DNA of 64,000 bases. Source: Cognatilysobacter xinjiangensis (GTDB taxonomy: Bacteria; Pseudomonadota; Gammaproteobacteria; Xanthomonadales; Xanthomonadaceae). This document shows positions 51,710-62,123 of this stretch, in pieces. Within the stretch, counting starts at the first letter, position 1, and each line of letters begins with the position of its first letter. The DNA lies in NCBI RefSeq assembly GCF_014651995.1, contig NZ_BMXY01000001.1, forward strand, positions 992,001-1,056,000, in the 5' to 3' direction. The notes beneath the pieces are model-generated. The model was given only the letters and a program-made list of their open reading frames with translations, was not told the DNA's origin and searched no databases. The position numbers and the translations under genes are program-made.

Positions 51710-52635
51710 CGCGTCACGTTGGCCACGCCGTGCGGCACGTGGCCCGCGGCGACATGGTCACGCGCGGACACGATGTTGTGCTCGGAGTCGTCGAAAAAGA
51801 TGTCGGCGCCGAAGGCTTCGAGGAACGGTCCCTTTGAGCGGCCGCCGAGGAACAGCGCCTCGTCCAGGCGGATGCCCCACTCGCGCAGCGTGCGGATCAC
51901 GCGTTCGTGCGCGGGCACCGAGCGTGCGGTGACCAGCGCCGTGCGGATGGGCGCATCCTCGCCGGTCGGAAAGGCCTGCTGCAGGCGATGCAGGGCGTCG
52001 AGAAAGCCGCGGAACGGGCCGCCCGACAGCGGCTCGCCGGCGCGCTGCAGCTCGTGCGCGGCGAAAGCGGCCAGGCCGCCTTCGCGCGAGACCCGCTCAC
52101 CCTCGTCGTCGAAGATCACCGCGTCGCCGTCGAAGGCGATGCGTAGCTGGTCGGGATTGCGCGAGGCCGCAGACGCGGGCGAGCGCGAGGCTGACGGCAG
52201 CAGCATCGCCGCCGCCACGCCCGCCTGCAGCGCGGCGCGCACGTCTTCGCCATGCGCCGACAGGAACAGGTCGGCGCCGAACGGGCGGATGTACGGATAC
52301 GGCGGCGCGCCATTGCTGAAGGCCGCGCGCCGGATCGACAGCCCGTGGTGCGCGATCGAATTGAAGATGCGCAGCCCCGTGTCCGCCGAGTTGCGCGAGA
52401 TCAGGATCACCTCGACGCGCGGTGCCTCCGGCGGCGCGCCCTCGTTGAGGCGCAGCAGCTTTCGCACCAAGGGAAATGCGATTCCGGGCGCGAGCACGTC
52501 GTTCTCGTGCTCGCGCTGGTAGTCGGCGTAGGCCTCCAGGCCCTCGCGCTCGAACAGGCCGTGCCCCTCCTCCAGGTCGAACAGCGTCCGGGAGGAAATG
52601 GCGACGATCAACGGGTCCGCGTCACGATCAGGCAT
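51706..52635 (-). CDS. 5'-nucleotidase (PF06189-type)
   Basis: A 309-aa protein of the cytosolic 5'-nucleotidase family with HAD-like features: AFDGDAVIFDDEGERV (acidic DxD), ALVTARSVPAHERVIRTLREW and FDDSEHNI. It would dephosphorylate nucleoside monophosphates; substrate preference is not readable. The N-terminal LIVAISSRTLFDLEEGH is characteristic. It is the last of a minus-strand group and its stop overlaps that of the DUF2939 gene. Confidence 0.85.
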   Translation of the reverse strand: MPDRDADPLIVAISSRTLFDLEEGHGLFEREGLEAYADYQREHENDVLAPGIAFPLVRKLLRLNEGAPPEAPRVEVILISRNSADTGLRIFNSIAHHGLSIRRAAFSNGAPPYPYIRPFGADLFLSAHGEDVRAALQAGVAAAMLLPSASRSPASAASRNPDQLRIAFDGDAVIFDDEGERVSREGGLAAFAAHELQRAGEPLSGGPFRGFLDALHRLQQAFPTGEDAPIRTALVTARSVPAHERVIRTLREWGIRLDEALFLGGRSKGPFLEAFGADIFFDDSEHNIVSARDHVAAGHVPHGVANVTR

Positions 52636-52676
52636 GCGGCCTATTGTGCACGCGCCGCTGTCGCAGGCGGTGCGAC

Positions 52677-52883
52677 CTACTGCAGTCGGCCGTACCCCTT
52701 CATCACGTCCTGCGGGCCGCCGAAACGGTCCTGCTCGATGCGCTCGAGCAGCTGGATGATGTCGCGCGGCGCGGAATTCGCCTGCGCCGCCTGCAACAGG
52801 TCGCCCTTCGTGGCGGGATAGCTCACACCCGCGAGATAGCGTTCGACGTTCGACGGCGATTCGCCGCCCAGGCCCTGGGTCAT
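52677..52883 (-). CDS. DUF2795-domain protein
   Basis: A 68-aa soluble protein with the DUF2795 pattern NVERYLAGVSYPATKGDLLQAAQANSAP. Function unknown; the family is often found beside stress or general-response genes. A consensus ribosome site (AAAGGAGC) precedes the ATG. It is 21 nt downstream of the SDR gene and likely cotranscribed with it. Confidence 0.8.
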   Translation of the reverse strand: MTQGLGGESPSNVERYLAGVSYPATKGDLLQAAQANSAPRDIIQLLERIEQDRFGGPQDVMKGYGRLQ

Positions 52884-52904
52884 GACGGTGCTCCTTTCGG
52901 TGGA

Positions 52905-53798
52905 TCAGGTCGGGTCGCCGTGGGTGCGGCCGTCCTCGCTGGGACGATGCAGCGCGCCCTGCGGGTCGCGCACCGATGCGGGCACGTCGCGCTGCTGCCG
53001 GTCGGCCTGCTTGGCGGACATGCGGTCGCCGAGGCTGGGCGCGATCTTCGCGGTGAGGGTGTTCATCTTCGACATGGCGCCGACCTTGATGTCGCGCCCG
53101 CCTTCTTCAGCCGCCTTGAGGATCGCCTCGGCCACCTGCTCCGGCTCGATCATCGGCGTCGGCAGTTTCGGCTCCTCGGCCATGTAGTTCGCGGCATGCT
53201 GCGGATACGGCGTGTCGACCGCCGTGGGCTGGATCAGCACGACCTCGACCGGCGCCTTGTCCAGCAGCTCGATCTCCACGCGCAGAGCATCCGTGAAGCC
53301 CTTCACCGCGTGCTTGCTGGCCGAGTACATGCCCTGCAGGGGGATCACCGCGTCGGAGACTTCGCTGCCCACGTTGATCAGCGCACCGCCGTTGCGCTTG
53401 AGGTAGGGCAGCGCGACCAGCGAGCCGTTGACCGTGCCCCAGAAGTTGGTGTCGAAAAGGCGACGGTTGTCCTCGTCGCTCACCTCGTCCAGGCGCCCGT
53501 AGATCGAAACACCCGCGTTGTTGACCCAGGTGTCGATGCGGCCGAAACGTTCGATCGCCTTCTGCGCCGCTTCTTCCAGCGCAGCGCGATCCGCAACGTC
53601 GGCGACGCATACGAGCGCTTCGCTGCCCACGTCGCGCAGGCCCTGGCGGATCTCGTCAAGGGTGTCCTCGCTGCGTGCCAGCAGCACCACCTTGGCGCCC
53701 TGCTGGGCCGCCATGAGCGCGGTCGTCAGGCCGATGCCGCTGCTGGCGCCGGTTATCACGATCACCTGGGCGGATACGGGCTTGAGCTGCGCTTTCAT
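52905..53798 (-). CDS. Short-chain dehydrogenase/reductase
   Basis: A 297-aa classical SDR with complete motifs: ITGASSGIGLTTA for NAD(P), NNAGVS, and the catalytic YSASK (YSASKHAVKGF). The C-terminal 60 residues (LPTPMIEPEQVAEAILKAAEEG and beyond) continue into a polar tail rich in Asp, Arg and Gln. Start ATG 53798 has a perfect AGGAGGT. Substrate unknown; the class is frequent among stress-linked oxidoreductases in xanthomonads and rhizobia. Confidence 0.88.
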   Translation of the reverse strand: MKAQLKPVSAQVIVITGASSGIGLTTALMAAQQGAKVVLLARSEDTLDEIRQGLRDVGSEALVCVADVADRAALEEAAQKAIERFGRIDTWVNNAGVSIYGRLDEVSDEDNRRLFDTNFWGTVNGSLVALPYLKRNGGALINVGSEVSDAVIPLQGMYSASKHAVKGFTDALRVEIELLDKAPVEVVLIQPTAVDTPYPQHAANYMAEEPKLPTPMIEPEQVAEAILKAAEEGGRDIKVGAMSKMNTLTAKIAPSLGDRMSAKQADRQQRDVPASVRDPQGALHRPSEDGRTHGDPT

Positions 53799-53877
53799 GT
53801 GCGACCTCCTGTGAGACGTGCCCATGCTGTTGCCGTGGCCGTTACGCGGCCGCCAAGCGCAAGTGGATTTTTCGCGA

Positions 53878-54669
53878 TCAGCCGCTGGTGAACTGCTCGG
53901 CCAGCATGCGTTCTTCGAGGTTGTGCTCGGGATCGAACAACAGCGTCACGGTGCGGTCGCGCGATTCGCGAATGGTGACTTCGACCGCGTCGCGCACCTC
54001 GTGAGAGTCGGCGGTGGCGCTCACGGGCCGCTTCAGCGGATCGAGCACGGTGAAGCGCACCTCGGTATCGGCCTTGAGCACGGCGCCGCGCCAGCGACGC
54101 GGGCGGAACGCGGCGATCGGGGTCAGCGCCATCACGTTCGCACCCAGCGGCAGGATCGGCCCGTGCGCGGAGAAGTTGTACGCGGTGCTGCCCGCCGGGG
54201 TGCAGACCAGCACGCCATCGCAGATCAGCTCGTCGAGGCGGGTCTGGCCGTTGAGGTCGATTCGCACGTGCGCGGCCTGCCGCGTCTGGCGCAACAGCGA
54301 CACCTCGTTATACGCGAGCGAGCCCACGGTCGCGCCGGACTCGCTCTGCACGATCATCTCGAGCGGGCGCAGTACCGCGGGTTCCGCCGCATGCAGTCGC
54401 TCGACCAGCGACTCCATGCGCTGGTGGTTCATCAGGAAGCCGACGGTGCCGAGCTTCATGCCATAGACCGGTTTGCACAGCGTCGCGTGGCGATGGAGCG
54501 TCTGCAGCATGAAGCCATCGCCGCCCAGCGCGATCAGCACGTCGGCCTCGGCGGGCGGCACGTCGCCATGCAGGGCCACGAGCGCTTCGCGCGCGGCCTG
54601 CGCTTCCGGCGTCGGCGCGGCGAGGAACGCGAGCCGCGGTTGGGCGGTGAGCAGCGTTTCGTTCGGCAT
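53878..54669 (-). CDS. nadK: NAD kinase
   Basis: A 263-aa enzyme that phosphorylates NAD to NADP. The GGDG motif (residues 49-52, [10 protein letters not shown]) holds the catalytic Asp51; NEVSLLR and the second signature [16 protein letters not shown] follow. It is shorter than E. coli NadK (292 aa) at the N-terminus. Start ATG 54669; an upstream extension runs into the glutamate dehydrogenase coding region and is not supported. A terminator for that gene sits between them. Confidence 0.94.
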   Translation of the reverse strand: MPNETLLTAQPRLAFLAAPTPEAQAAREALVALHGDVPPAEADVLIALGGDGFMLQTLHRHATLCKPVYGMKLGTVGFLMNHQRMESLVERLHAAEPAVLRPLEMIVQSESGATVGSLAYNEVSLLRQTRQAAHVRIDLNGQTRLDELICDGVLVCTPAGSTAYNFSAHGPILPLGANVMALTPIAAFRPRRWRGAVLKADTEVRFTVLDPLKRPVSATADSHEVRDAVEVTIRESRDRTVTLLFDPEHNLEERMLAEQFTSG

Positions 54670-54720
54670 GGGCCGAGCATAACGGCTCGGGCGTCGCGAT
54701 GAGGCGCCCCTGGAAAGACG

Positions 54721-54751
54721 AAACCCGCCGCACTGCACGTGCGACGGGCTT
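54721..54751 (-). terminator. Terminator after the glutamate dehydrogenase gene
   Basis: A 13-bp stem with two G-T pairs (arms 54739-54751 and 54721-54733) and a 5-nt loop, followed on the minus strand by CGTCTTTCC. It starts 25 nt after the stop at 54776 and lies upstream of nadK. Confidence 0.75.
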
Positions 54752-54775
54752 CGTGGCCCTGCGTGGCGGCCGGCG

Positions 54776-57700
54776 TCAGGCGCCGGCGAGCTGCGCGAGT
54801 CGACGCACGGCCACCGACACGGTCGGATAGTCGAGCGACTTCTGGCTCGCCAGCTCCGACAGCATCGACAGCGTGAAGCGCAGGCTCGAATCGTCGCGCG
54901 CCAGCCAGGCGTCGATCTTCGCGTCGGCCGGCTTGCGCCCGCTCTCGGCGAGGATCTGGCCGACCAAGGCACGCTGCTGCGCCCCGAGTTCGTCGCGCAG
55001 CGAGCCGCGCGCGAGCGCCTGCCAGCGGCTGTCGACGGGCAATGCGTCGATCTGCTCGTACAGCCACGACAGATGCAGCGCGCTGCTCAGCGCGAAGTGC
55101 GCCTTGGTGACCTCCGGCGCCGCGAGCTTGCGCGCCTGCGCGATCTCGACGATGTCCATCGACGCGTCAAGCAGCGGCAGCGCGGCGAGCTGTTCGGCGA
55201 GGGCCGAGGGCAGCCCCTTGCGGCGCCACTCGGCCACGCGGGCATCGAACGAGGCACGCTGGTCGCCGGTCATGGCGGCGGCGAACGAGCTGCGCACGGC
55301 GCGGATGCCGTCGCCGTAGCGCGACACAGCGGCCTCGATCGCCGGGATCGCACCGGGGCGCGACAGCAGCCAGCGCGTCATCGAGCGCATGAGCTGCCAG
55401 ATCGCCAGCAACGCGTCGATCTGCGATGCCTCCACCACCTTGCCGTCGAGCGCGTCGATCTGCGCCCACATGTCACGCGCTTCCAGCGCCTCGCGGGCGA
55501 TGGTGTAGGCCTTGGCGATCTCAGCCGGCGAGCGCCCGGTGTCCTCCTGCATGCGCAGCACGAAGGTCGCGCCCATGCGGTTGACCATCGAGTTGGTCAC
55601 GGCCGTCGCGATGATCTCGCGCTTGAGGCGGTGGCCCTCCATCTGCTTGGCGTACTTGTCCTGCAGCGGCTTCGGGAAATAGCGCACCAGCTCCTTGGAG
55701 AGGTACGGATCTTCCGGCACGTCCGACTGCACGAGCTGCGGGAACAGCACGAGCTTGCTGTAGGACAGCAGCACCGACAGCTCCGGACGCGTGAGGCCCT
55801 GGCCACGCGCCTTGCGCTCGGCGAACTCGGCGTCGGAGGGCAGGAACTCGATCTGGCGATCGAGCAGGCCCTGCGACTCGAGCGTGCGGATGAAGTGCTG
55901 CTTGGAGCCGAGGCGCGAGACCGACATGCGCTCCATCACCGACAGCGCCTGGTTCTGGCGGTAGTTGTCGGTGAGCACCAGCCCGGCGACCTCGTCGGTC
56001 ATCGAAGCCAGCAGCTTGTTGCGCTGGTCGAGCGTGAGCTTCTTCTGCTGCACCACCGCGTTCAGCAGGATCTTGATGTTCACCTCGTGGTCCGAGGTAT
56101 CCACGCCCGCCGAGTTGTCGATGAAGTCGGTGTTGAGCAGCACGCCGTGCTGCGCGGCCTCGATGCGGCCCAGCTGGGTGAGGCCGAGGTTGCCGCCCTC
56201 GCCCACGACCTTGCACCGCAGGTCGCGGCCGTCCACGCGCAGTGCGTTGTTGGCGCGATCGCCGACGTCGGCATGCGTCTCGCGACTGGACTTCACGTAG
56301 GTGCCGATGCCGCCGTTCCACAGCAGGTCGACCGGCGCGCGCAGGATCGCGCTCATCAGTTCCGTCGGGCTCATCGACGTGATGGAGGCATCGATGCCGA
56401 GTGCTTCCTTCACCGGCGGGCTCAGCGGGATCGACTTGGCGCTGCGCGGATACACGCCGCCGCCGTTGGTGATCAGCCTGGCGTCGTAATCTTCCCAGCT
56501 CGACCGCGGAAGCTTGAACAGGCGCTGGCGTTCCTTGAACGAGACGGCGGCATCCGGCGTCGGGTCCAGGAAGATGTGGCGGTGGTCGAACGCGGCCACG
56601 AGGCGGATGTGCTTGCTCAGCAGCATGCCGTTGCCGAACACGTCGCCCGACATGTCGCCGATCCCGACGCAGGTGAAGTCCTGCTTCTGCGAATCGCGGC
56701 CCATGGCGCGGAAGTGGCGCTTCACCGACTCCCAGCCGCCGCGCGCGGTGATGCCCATGCCCTTGTGGTCATAGCCCACCGAACCGCCCGAGGCGAACGC
56801 GTCGTCGAGCCAGAAACCATGCTCGCGCGCGATGCCGTTGGCGATGTCGGAGAACGTCGCCGTGCCCTTGTCGGCGGCGACGACCAGGTAGGGATCGTCG
56901 TCGTCGTAGCGCACCACGTCGTCGGGCGCGACGATGCGGCCGCCGACGATGTTGTCGGTGATGTCGAGCAGCCCGTTGATGAACATCCTGTAGCAGGCCA
57001 CGCCCTCGGCCTGCATCGCGTCGCGGTCGCCCGCGGCCGGCGGGCGCTTGACGATGAAGCCGCCCTTCGAGCCGACCGGCACGATGACGGTGTTCTTCAC
57101 CATCTGCGCCTTGACCAGGCCCAGCACCTCGGTACGGAAGTCCTCGCGGCGATCGGACCAGCGCAGGCCACCGCGCGCGACCGGGCCGAAGCGCAGGTGC
57201 ACGCCTTCGACGCGCGGGCCGCAGACGAAGATCTCGCGGTACGGACGCGGCTTCGGGAGGTCCGGCACCCTCGACGAGTCGAACTTGTAGCTGACGTAGC
57301 CGGTGGTCGCGCCGCCGCGGCCCGCTTGGTAGTAGCTGGTGCGCAGCGTCGCTTCGATCGCGCCCATGAAGCTGCGCAGGATGCGGTCCTCGTCGAGGCT
57401 CGACACGCGGTCCATCAGGCCGCGCAGCGTGTCGCGCGCCGCCTGCGCCTGCGCATCGCGCTTGCCGGCGCGGGCGTCGATCACCGGCGCGACGGCAGCG
57501 GCGAGCGCCGCGTCGCCAGCGGTCAGGCGTTCGAGCTGCGCCTGGAACTTCTCCATGCCGGCGCGGATCTCGGCCTTGCTCTCCTTGCCCGTGGTCGGGT
57601 CGAAGCGCGCCTCGAACAGTTCGACGAGCAGGCGTGCCAGGAGCGGATAGCGCGACAGCGTCTGCTCCATGTAGGCCTGCGAGAAGGTCACACCCACCTG

Positions 57701-59725
57701 AAGCAGGTACTTGCAGTAGGCGCGCAGCATGGCAACCTGCCGCCACGACAGGCCGGCGGCCAGGATGAGTCGGTTGAAACCGTCGTTCTCCGCCTGCCCG
57801 CGCCAGATGGCGGCGAAGGCTTCCTCGAAGTCGACGTCGATCTCGCTGACCTCGAGCGAGCGCGGGTACTCGACCTCGAAGTCCTGGATGAAGAACACGC
57901 TGCCCGCCGCCTCGATGCGATAGGGGTGCTCGGAGATGACGCGCAGGCCCATGTTCTCCATCATCGGCAGCGCATCCGACAGCGGGATGTCATCGCCCTG
58001 GCGATAGAACTTGAAGCGCAGGCCGCCTTGCTGGCTGCAGTACAGGCTCAGCCGCAGGTCGTCCGGGCCGGCGAGCGCGGCGAGGTTCTCGACGTCGTTC
58101 GCGGCGACTTCGGCCGACACGTTCTCGATGTAGCCGGCCGGGAGCGCGCGGCCGTAAGCATTGGCCAACGGCAGGCCCTTGCCTTCGCCGTGGCGCGCGA
58201 TCAGCGCGTCGCGCAGGTCGTCGGCCCAGTTGCGCACGATGCGCGCCAACTGCGCCTCGATCGCCGCCACGTCGACTTCCGCCATCGTGCCCGAGTGGCC
58301 GTCCACCGGCTTCGGCCGGATCATGATGTGCAGCTGCGCCAGCGGCGATTCGCCGAGCTGCACCGAAGAATCGACGTGGTCGGAGTTCAACGCCTCCTTG
58401 AGCATCGTCTCGATGCGCAGTCGCACTTCGGTGTTGAAGCGGTCGCGCGGAATGTAGACCAACGCGGAGTAGAAGCGCCCGTAGCGGTCGCGCCGCAAGA
58501 AGATGCGGCTGCGCACGCGTTCCTGCAGGCCCAGCACGCCCATGGAGGTGCGGAACAGCTCCTCTTCGCTCGACTGGAACAGCTCGTCGCGCGGCAACGT
58601 CTCGAGGATGTGCTTGAGCGCCTTGCCGCTGTGGCCGTCGGTCGGCAGGCCGGAGCGGTCCATGACGTGCTCGTAGCGGCGACGCACCACGGGGATGTCC
58701 CAGGGGCGACGGTTGTACGCGCTGGAGGTGAACAGGCCGAGGAAACGTTCCTCGCGAACCGGCTTGCCGGACTTGTCGAAGCTGAGGACGCCGATGTAGT
58801 CCATGTAGCCGCGGCGATGGACGGTGGCGCGCGCATTCGTCTTGGTCAGGATCAGCGCGTCGGCTGCACCGCCGCCCTCGACGTTGTGCGCGCCGAGCGT
58901 CGACACCGCGCGCGGCTTGCCGCGCTCCTCGCCTCGCAGCAGGCCGAGGCCCGTGCCGGACACCGCGCACAGCACGTCCTCCTTGCCCTGGCGAACCACT
59001 TCGTACTCGCGGTAGCCGAGGAAGGTGAAGTGGTTGTCCGCCGCCCAGCGCAGGAACTGCTGCGTCTCATGCAGGGCTTCGCCTTCCAGCGGCGACTTGC
59101 GGCCGCCGAGGTCCTCCGCGACTTCGAGCATCTTGTCCTGCATCGCCGACCAGTCGGCGACGATCGCGCGCACGTCATCGAGCACGTGGAGGATGGCCGT
59201 CTCGATCTCGGCCATCTCCTCCGCGCTCTGGCGATCGATCTCCAGGTGCATGAACGATTCGGCCACGCCCTCGCCGACGCCGGTGAGGCGGCCGCCGCGG
59301 TCGCGCGTCACCTTCACGACCGGGTGGCCAAGCACGTGCACGGCGATGCCGCGCTCGGCGAGCGCCAGCGTCACCGAATCGACCAGGAACGGCATGTCGT
59401 CGTTGGCGACCTGCAGCACCGTATGCGCGGATTCCCAGCCGTTCGCGCGCAGCGTCGGGTTGAACAGGCGCACCAGCGGCGCGCCGGGCTTGCGCGTGCG
59501 GATGAAGTCGAGGAAGCCCGCGGCCAGCGAGGCCCAGGCCTCCGCCGAGTGCTGCGGGAATTCGTCGGCGGTCATGCGCTTGTAGAACACGCGGGTAAAG
59601 GCCTCGCCCAGCGCCTGCTGGGCCTTCGGCAGGCGGTGGCCGAGCACGGCGACGATCTGGTCGAGCGCGGCCGCGTCCTGCTTCACTTTGCGGCTGCGGG
59701 CGGCGGGGGTGCGTTTGGTGGTCAT
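54776..59725 (-). CDS. gdhB: NAD-specific glutamate dehydrogenase, large (about 180 kDa) class
   Basis: A 1649-aa enzyme that deaminates glutamate to 2-oxoglutarate with NAD, as in Pseudomonas and Caulobacter. The long N-terminal half carries ACT-like and regulatory segments; the catalytic domain is in the second half, with [34 protein letters not shown] and [20 protein letters not shown]. The C-terminal helical domain is about 400 residues. Start ATG 59725 ([13 protein letters not shown]). It is preceded by repeated palindromes and followed by a terminator, so it is probably transcribed alone. Role: glutamate catabolism and nitrogen balance. Confidence 0.94.
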   Translation of the reverse strand: MTTKRTPAARSRKVKQDAAALDQIVAVLGHRLPKAQQALGEAFTRVFYKRMTADEFPQHSAEAWASLAAGFLDFIRTRKPGAPLVRLFNPTLRANGWESAHTVLQVANDDMPFLVDSVTLALAERGIAVHVLGHPVVKVTRDRGGRLTGVGEGVAESFMHLEIDRQSAEEMAEIETAILHVLDDVRAIVADWSAMQDKMLEVAEDLGGRKSPLEGEALHETQQFLRWAADNHFTFLGYREYEVVRQGKEDVLCAVSGTGLGLLRGEERGKPRAVSTLGAHNVEGGGAADALILTKTNARATVHRRGYMDYIGVLSFDKSGKPVREERFLGLFTSSAYNRRPWDIPVVRRRYEHVMDRSGLPTDGHSGKALKHILETLPRDELFQSSEEELFRTSMGVLGLQERVRSRIFLRRDRYGRFYSALVYIPRDRFNTEVRLRIETMLKEALNSDHVDSSVQLGESPLAQLHIMIRPKPVDGHSGTMAEVDVAAIEAQLARIVRNWADDLRDALIARHGEGKGLPLANAYGRALPAGYIENVSAEVAANDVENLAALAGPDDLRLSLYCSQQGGLRFKFYRQGDDIPLSDALPMMENMGLRVISEHPYRIEAAGSVFFIQDFEVEYPRSLEVSEIDVDFEEAFAAIWRGQAENDGFNRLILAAGLSWRQVAMLRAYCKYLLQVGVTFSQAYMEQTLSRYPLLARLLVELFEARFDPTTGKESKAEIRAGMEKFQAQLERLTAGDAALAAAVAPVIDARAGKRDAQAQAARDTLRGLMDRVSSLDEDRILRSFMGAIEATLRTSYYQAGRGGATTGYVSYKFDSSRVPDLPKPRPYREIFVCGPRVEGVHLRFGPVARGGLRWSDRREDFRTEVLGLVKAQMVKNTVIVPVGSKGGFIVKRPPAAGDRDAMQAEGVACYRMFINGLLDITDNIVGGRIVAPDDVVRYDDDDPYLVVAADKGTATFSDIANGIAREHGFWLDDAFASGGSVGYDHKGMGITARGGWESVKRHFRAMGRDSQKQDFTCVGIGDMSGDVFGNGMLLSKHIRLVAAFDHRHIFLDPTPDAAVSFKERQRLFKLPRSSWEDYDARLITNGGGVYPRSAKSIPLSPPVKEALGIDASITSMSPTELMSAILRAPVDLLWNGGIGTYVKSSRETHADVGDRANNALRVDGRDLRCKVVGEGGNLGLTQLGRIEAAQHGVLLNTDFIDNSAGVDTSDHEVNIKILLNAVVQQKKLTLDQRNKLLASMTDEVAGLVLTDNYRQNQALSVMERMSVSRLGSKQHFIRTLESQGLLDRQIEFLPSDAEFAERKARGQGLTRPELSVLLSYSKLVLFPQLVQSDVPEDPYLSKELVRYFPKPLQDKYAKQMEGHRLKREIIATAVTNSMVNRMGATFVLRMQEDTGRSPAEIAKAYTIAREALEARDMWAQIDALDGKVVEASQIDALLAIWQLMRSMTRWLLSRPGAIPAIEAAVSRYGDGIRAVRSSFAAAMTGDQRASFDARVAEWRRKGLPSALAEQLAALPLLDASMDIVEIAQARKLAAPEVTKAHFALSSALHLSWLYEQIDALPVDSRWQALARGSLRDELGAQQRALVGQILAESGRKPADAKIDAWLARDDSSLRFTLSMLSELASQKSLDYPTVSVAVRRLAQLAGA

Positions 59726-59756
59726 GGCGAGTTTGGCTCCCTGTACCGGCTTCCGT

Positions 59757-59847
59757 ACGCCGGCGTTCGGACACCTGAGAAAGGAAACGCCGGCGTCGGC
59801 ATCGCGCGCGGGACGGGGCCCGTGCAGCGATGCCGAATCGCCGGCGA
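59757..59847. repeat. Repeated CGCCGGCG palindromes upstream of gdhB
   Basis: Two identical 10-bp palindromes ACGCCGGCGT (59757-59766 and 59787-59796) lie exactly 30 bp apart, 32 and 62 bp upstream of the gdhB ATG; a related TCGCCGGCGA is at 59838-59847. Between the last two is a long-range stem, GGCATCGC (59798-59805) with GCGATGCC (59827-59834), which could terminate the upstream acyl-CoA dehydrogenase transcript. Operator function is inferred. Confidence 0.45.
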
Positions 59848-59863
59848 ACGGCTCATCGTGGGC

Positions 59864-61024
59864 TCAGCGCAGGCCCGTCTCGTTCCGGGCGATCACGAGG
59901 CGCTGGATCTCGCTCGTGCCTTCGTAGATCTCGGTGATCTTCGCGTCGCGGAAGTAACGCTCGATCGGCATCTCCTTCGAATAGCCCATGCCGCCGTGGA
60001 TCTGGAGCGCCTGGTGGGTGATCCACATGGCCGCTTCCGAGGCGGTGAGCTTGGCGACGGCCGCTTCGGTGCTGAAGCGCGCGCCGCCCTTGTCGTACTC
60101 GCCCTTCTGCCAGGCGGCACGCAGCGTGAGCAGCGTGGCGGCGTCGAGCTTGCACTTCATGTCGGCGATCTTCGCCTGCGTCATCTGGAATGTGCCGATC
60201 GGCGCGCCGAAGGCCTTGCGCTCCTTGACGTACGCAAGCGTCGCCTCGTATGCCGCGCGGGCGATGCCGATAGCCTGCGACGCGATCCCGATGCGGCCGG
60301 CATCGAGCACGCTCATCGCGATCTTGAAGCCCTCGCCTTCCTGGCCGAGCACCTCGTTCGGCTGCACGATGTAGTCGTTGAACTCGATCTCGCAGGTGGC
60401 CGACGCGCGGATGCCGAGCTTGGGCTCGGTCTTGCCGCGACCGAAGCCGTCACGCGTGGTGTCGATCATGAAGGCGGTGATGCCGCGCGCGCCCTTCTCG
60501 GCGTCGGTCATCGCGAACAGCACGATGTACTTCGCGACCGGGCCGGAGGTGATCCAGCTCTTCTTGCCGTTGACGACGAAGGTACCGTCAGCCTGCCTGG
60601 TCGCCTTGCAGCGCATGGCGGTGGCGTCGGAACCCGACTGCGGTTCGGTCAGCGCGAACGCGCCGATCTCGCGGCCTTCGGCGATCGCACGCACGTAGAG
60701 CTGCTTCTGCTCCTCGGTGCCGTACTTGAGGATGCCGTTGCAGAACAGCGAGTTGTTGACCGACATGATCGTCGAGTGAGCGGCATCGGCCGCGGCGATC
60801 TCGATCATCGCCAGCACGTAGCTGACCGGGTCCATGCCGGCGCCGCCGTACTCGGCCGGCACCTCGATGCCCATCAGTCCGTTCTCGCCCAGCGTGCGGA
60901 TGTTGTCGAGCGGGAACTCGCCCGAGCGGTCGAAGTGCTCGGCGCTCGGCGCGATCTTCTCCTGCGCGATGCGCCGCGCCACGTCCTGGATCATCAACTG
61001 CTCTTCGGTGAAGCGAAAATCCAC
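59864..61024 (-). CDS. Acyl-CoA dehydrogenase
   Basis: A 386-aa FAD enzyme that introduces the alpha-beta double bond in acyl-CoA during beta-oxidation or branched-chain amino-acid breakdown. Blocks include [38 protein letters not shown] and [12 protein letters not shown]; the catalytic Glu is in [17 protein letters not shown], typical of short-chain/butyryl types. The start is taken as GTG 61024 ([11 protein letters not shown]) because GAGGTG is 5 nt upstream. Which acyl chain it uses is not visible. Confidence 0.93.
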   Translation of the reverse strand: MDFRFTEEQLMIQDVARRIAQEKIAPSAEHFDRSGEFPLDNIRTLGENGLMGIEVPAEYGGAGMDPVSYVLAMIEIAAADAAHSTIMSVNNSLFCNGILKYGTEEQKQLYVRAIAEGREIGAFALTEPQSGSDATAMRCKATRQADGTFVVNGKKSWITSGPVAKYIVLFAMTDAEKGARGITAFMIDTTRDGFGRGKTEPKLGIRASATCEIEFNDYIVQPNEVLGQEGEGFKIAMSVLDAGRIGIASQAIGIARAAYEATLAYVKERKAFGAPIGTFQMTQAKIADMKCKLDAATLLTLRAAWQKGEYDKGGARFSTEAAVAKLTASEAAMWITHQALQIHGGMGYSKEMPIERYFRDAKITEIYEGTSEIQRLVIARNETGLR

Positions 61025-61141
61025 GTCGGCACCTCGAATTGGACGAATGACTGCAAAGCCCGCGAATTGTACCGGCAATGCGCGTGCGGAAGACTCATCC
61101 GGCTTGACCCGCGACGGCCATACCGCCGAAACTCATCGCTC

Positions 61142-61151
61142 TATCGCGATA
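61142..61151. promoter_or_regulatory. Palindrome TATCGCGATA, candidate operator
   Basis: A 10-bp perfect palindrome 18 nt upstream of the ArsR-methyltransferase gene, in the 145-bp gap shared with the divergent acyl-CoA dehydrogenase gene. ArsR-family repressors usually bind such sites over their own promoter. Not demonstrated. Confidence 0.35.
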
Positions 61152-61169
61152 CGTGGATAAAGCAGCCTC

Positions 61170-62123
61170 ATGGACCTCGAAGCCTGGTCGGGCCAGCTCA
61201 AGACCTTCGCCGACGCCACGCGCGTGCGTCTGTTGGCCTTGCTGGAGGGCGAAGAGCTGACGGTCGCCGAGCTTTCGGCCATCACCCGACTCGCGCAGCC
61301 GCGCGTCTCCACCCACCTCGCGCGGCTGAAGGAAGCAGGCCTGGTGCGCGACCGCCGCGCCGGCGTGTCGGCCTATTACCGCTTCGACGAGGACACCCTC
61401 GATCCGGCGCAGCGCTCGCTGTGGCGAATGCTGCGCGACGGCAGCGACGACCCGCTGCTGCGCCAGGACGCCGAGCGCGTACCGGGCGTGCTGGCTGCGC
61501 GTGCGGTCGAACAGAACTGGGCGGACACCGTCGCTGGCGACATGGAGCGGCACTATTCGCCGGGCCGCACCTGGGAAGCGCTCGCGCGCTCGGCACTGCC
61601 GCTTATGGAAACCGGCGACGTGCTGGACATCGCGTCCGGCGACGGCGTGCTCGCCGAACTGATCGCGCCGCACTCGCACCGCTACGTCTGCCTGGATGCC
61701 AGCAGCAAGGTGGTGATGGCCGCGTCCGAGCGCCTGCGCCGCCTGGGCAATGTCGAAGTGCACGAGGGCGACATGCACGCGCTGCCGTTCGACGATGGCA
61801 GCTTCGATCTCGTGGTGCTGATGCACGCGCTCACCTATGCCGACGAGCCCGCGAAGGCCGTCGCCGAGGCCGCGCGCGTGCTGCGACCGGGTGGCCGCCT
61901 ATTGCTCACCAGCCTCGCCAAGCACGAGCACCGCGCCGTTGTGGACGCCTACGGGCACGTGAACCTCGGCTTTTCCGAGCGCGAGCTGCAGCGGTTCGCC
62001 ACCCGCGCCGGCATGTCGGTCCAGGGCAGCGGCGTGGTGACACGCGAGCGGCGGCCCCCGCATTTCGAAGTGATCTCGGTGATCGCCCGTCGACCGGACG
62101 CACCCGCGAAGGAGGCACGATGA
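61170..62123 (+). CDS. ArsR-family regulator fused to SAM-methyltransferase domain (SahR-like)
   Basis: A 317-aa fusion: an N-terminal ArsR winged helix (about 1-95; [23 protein letters not shown]) and a C-terminal class I methyltransferase fold (about 130-260; [15 protein letters not shown], then [21 protein letters not shown]). The same architecture defines SahR, an S-adenosylhomocysteine-sensing regulator of methionine-cycle genes in proteobacteria. Its ATGA overlap with the first metH gene makes that role very likely here. Whether the domain is catalytic or only senses ligand is unknown. Confidence 0.85.
   Translation: MDLEAWSGQLKTFADATRVRLLALLEGEELTVAELSAITRLAQPRVSTHLARLKEAGLVRDRRAGVSAYYRFDEDTLDPAQRSLWRMLRDGSDDPLLRQDAERVPGVLAARAVEQNWADTVAGDMERHYSPGRTWEALARSALPLMETGDVLDIASGDGVLAELIAPHSHRYVCLDASSKVVMAASERLRRLGNVEVHEGDMHALPFDDGSFDLVVLMHALTYADEPAKAVAEAARVLRPGGRLLLTSLAKHEHRAVVDAYGHVNLGFSERELQRFATRAGMSVQGSGVVTRERRPPHFEVISVIARRPDAPAKEAR

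Noticed and set aside
61025-61169. SAM or SAH riboswitch upstream of the metH block.
   Set aside because: No recognisable riboswitch core, and the short leader has a DNA palindrome suited to the ArsR-type regulator instead.
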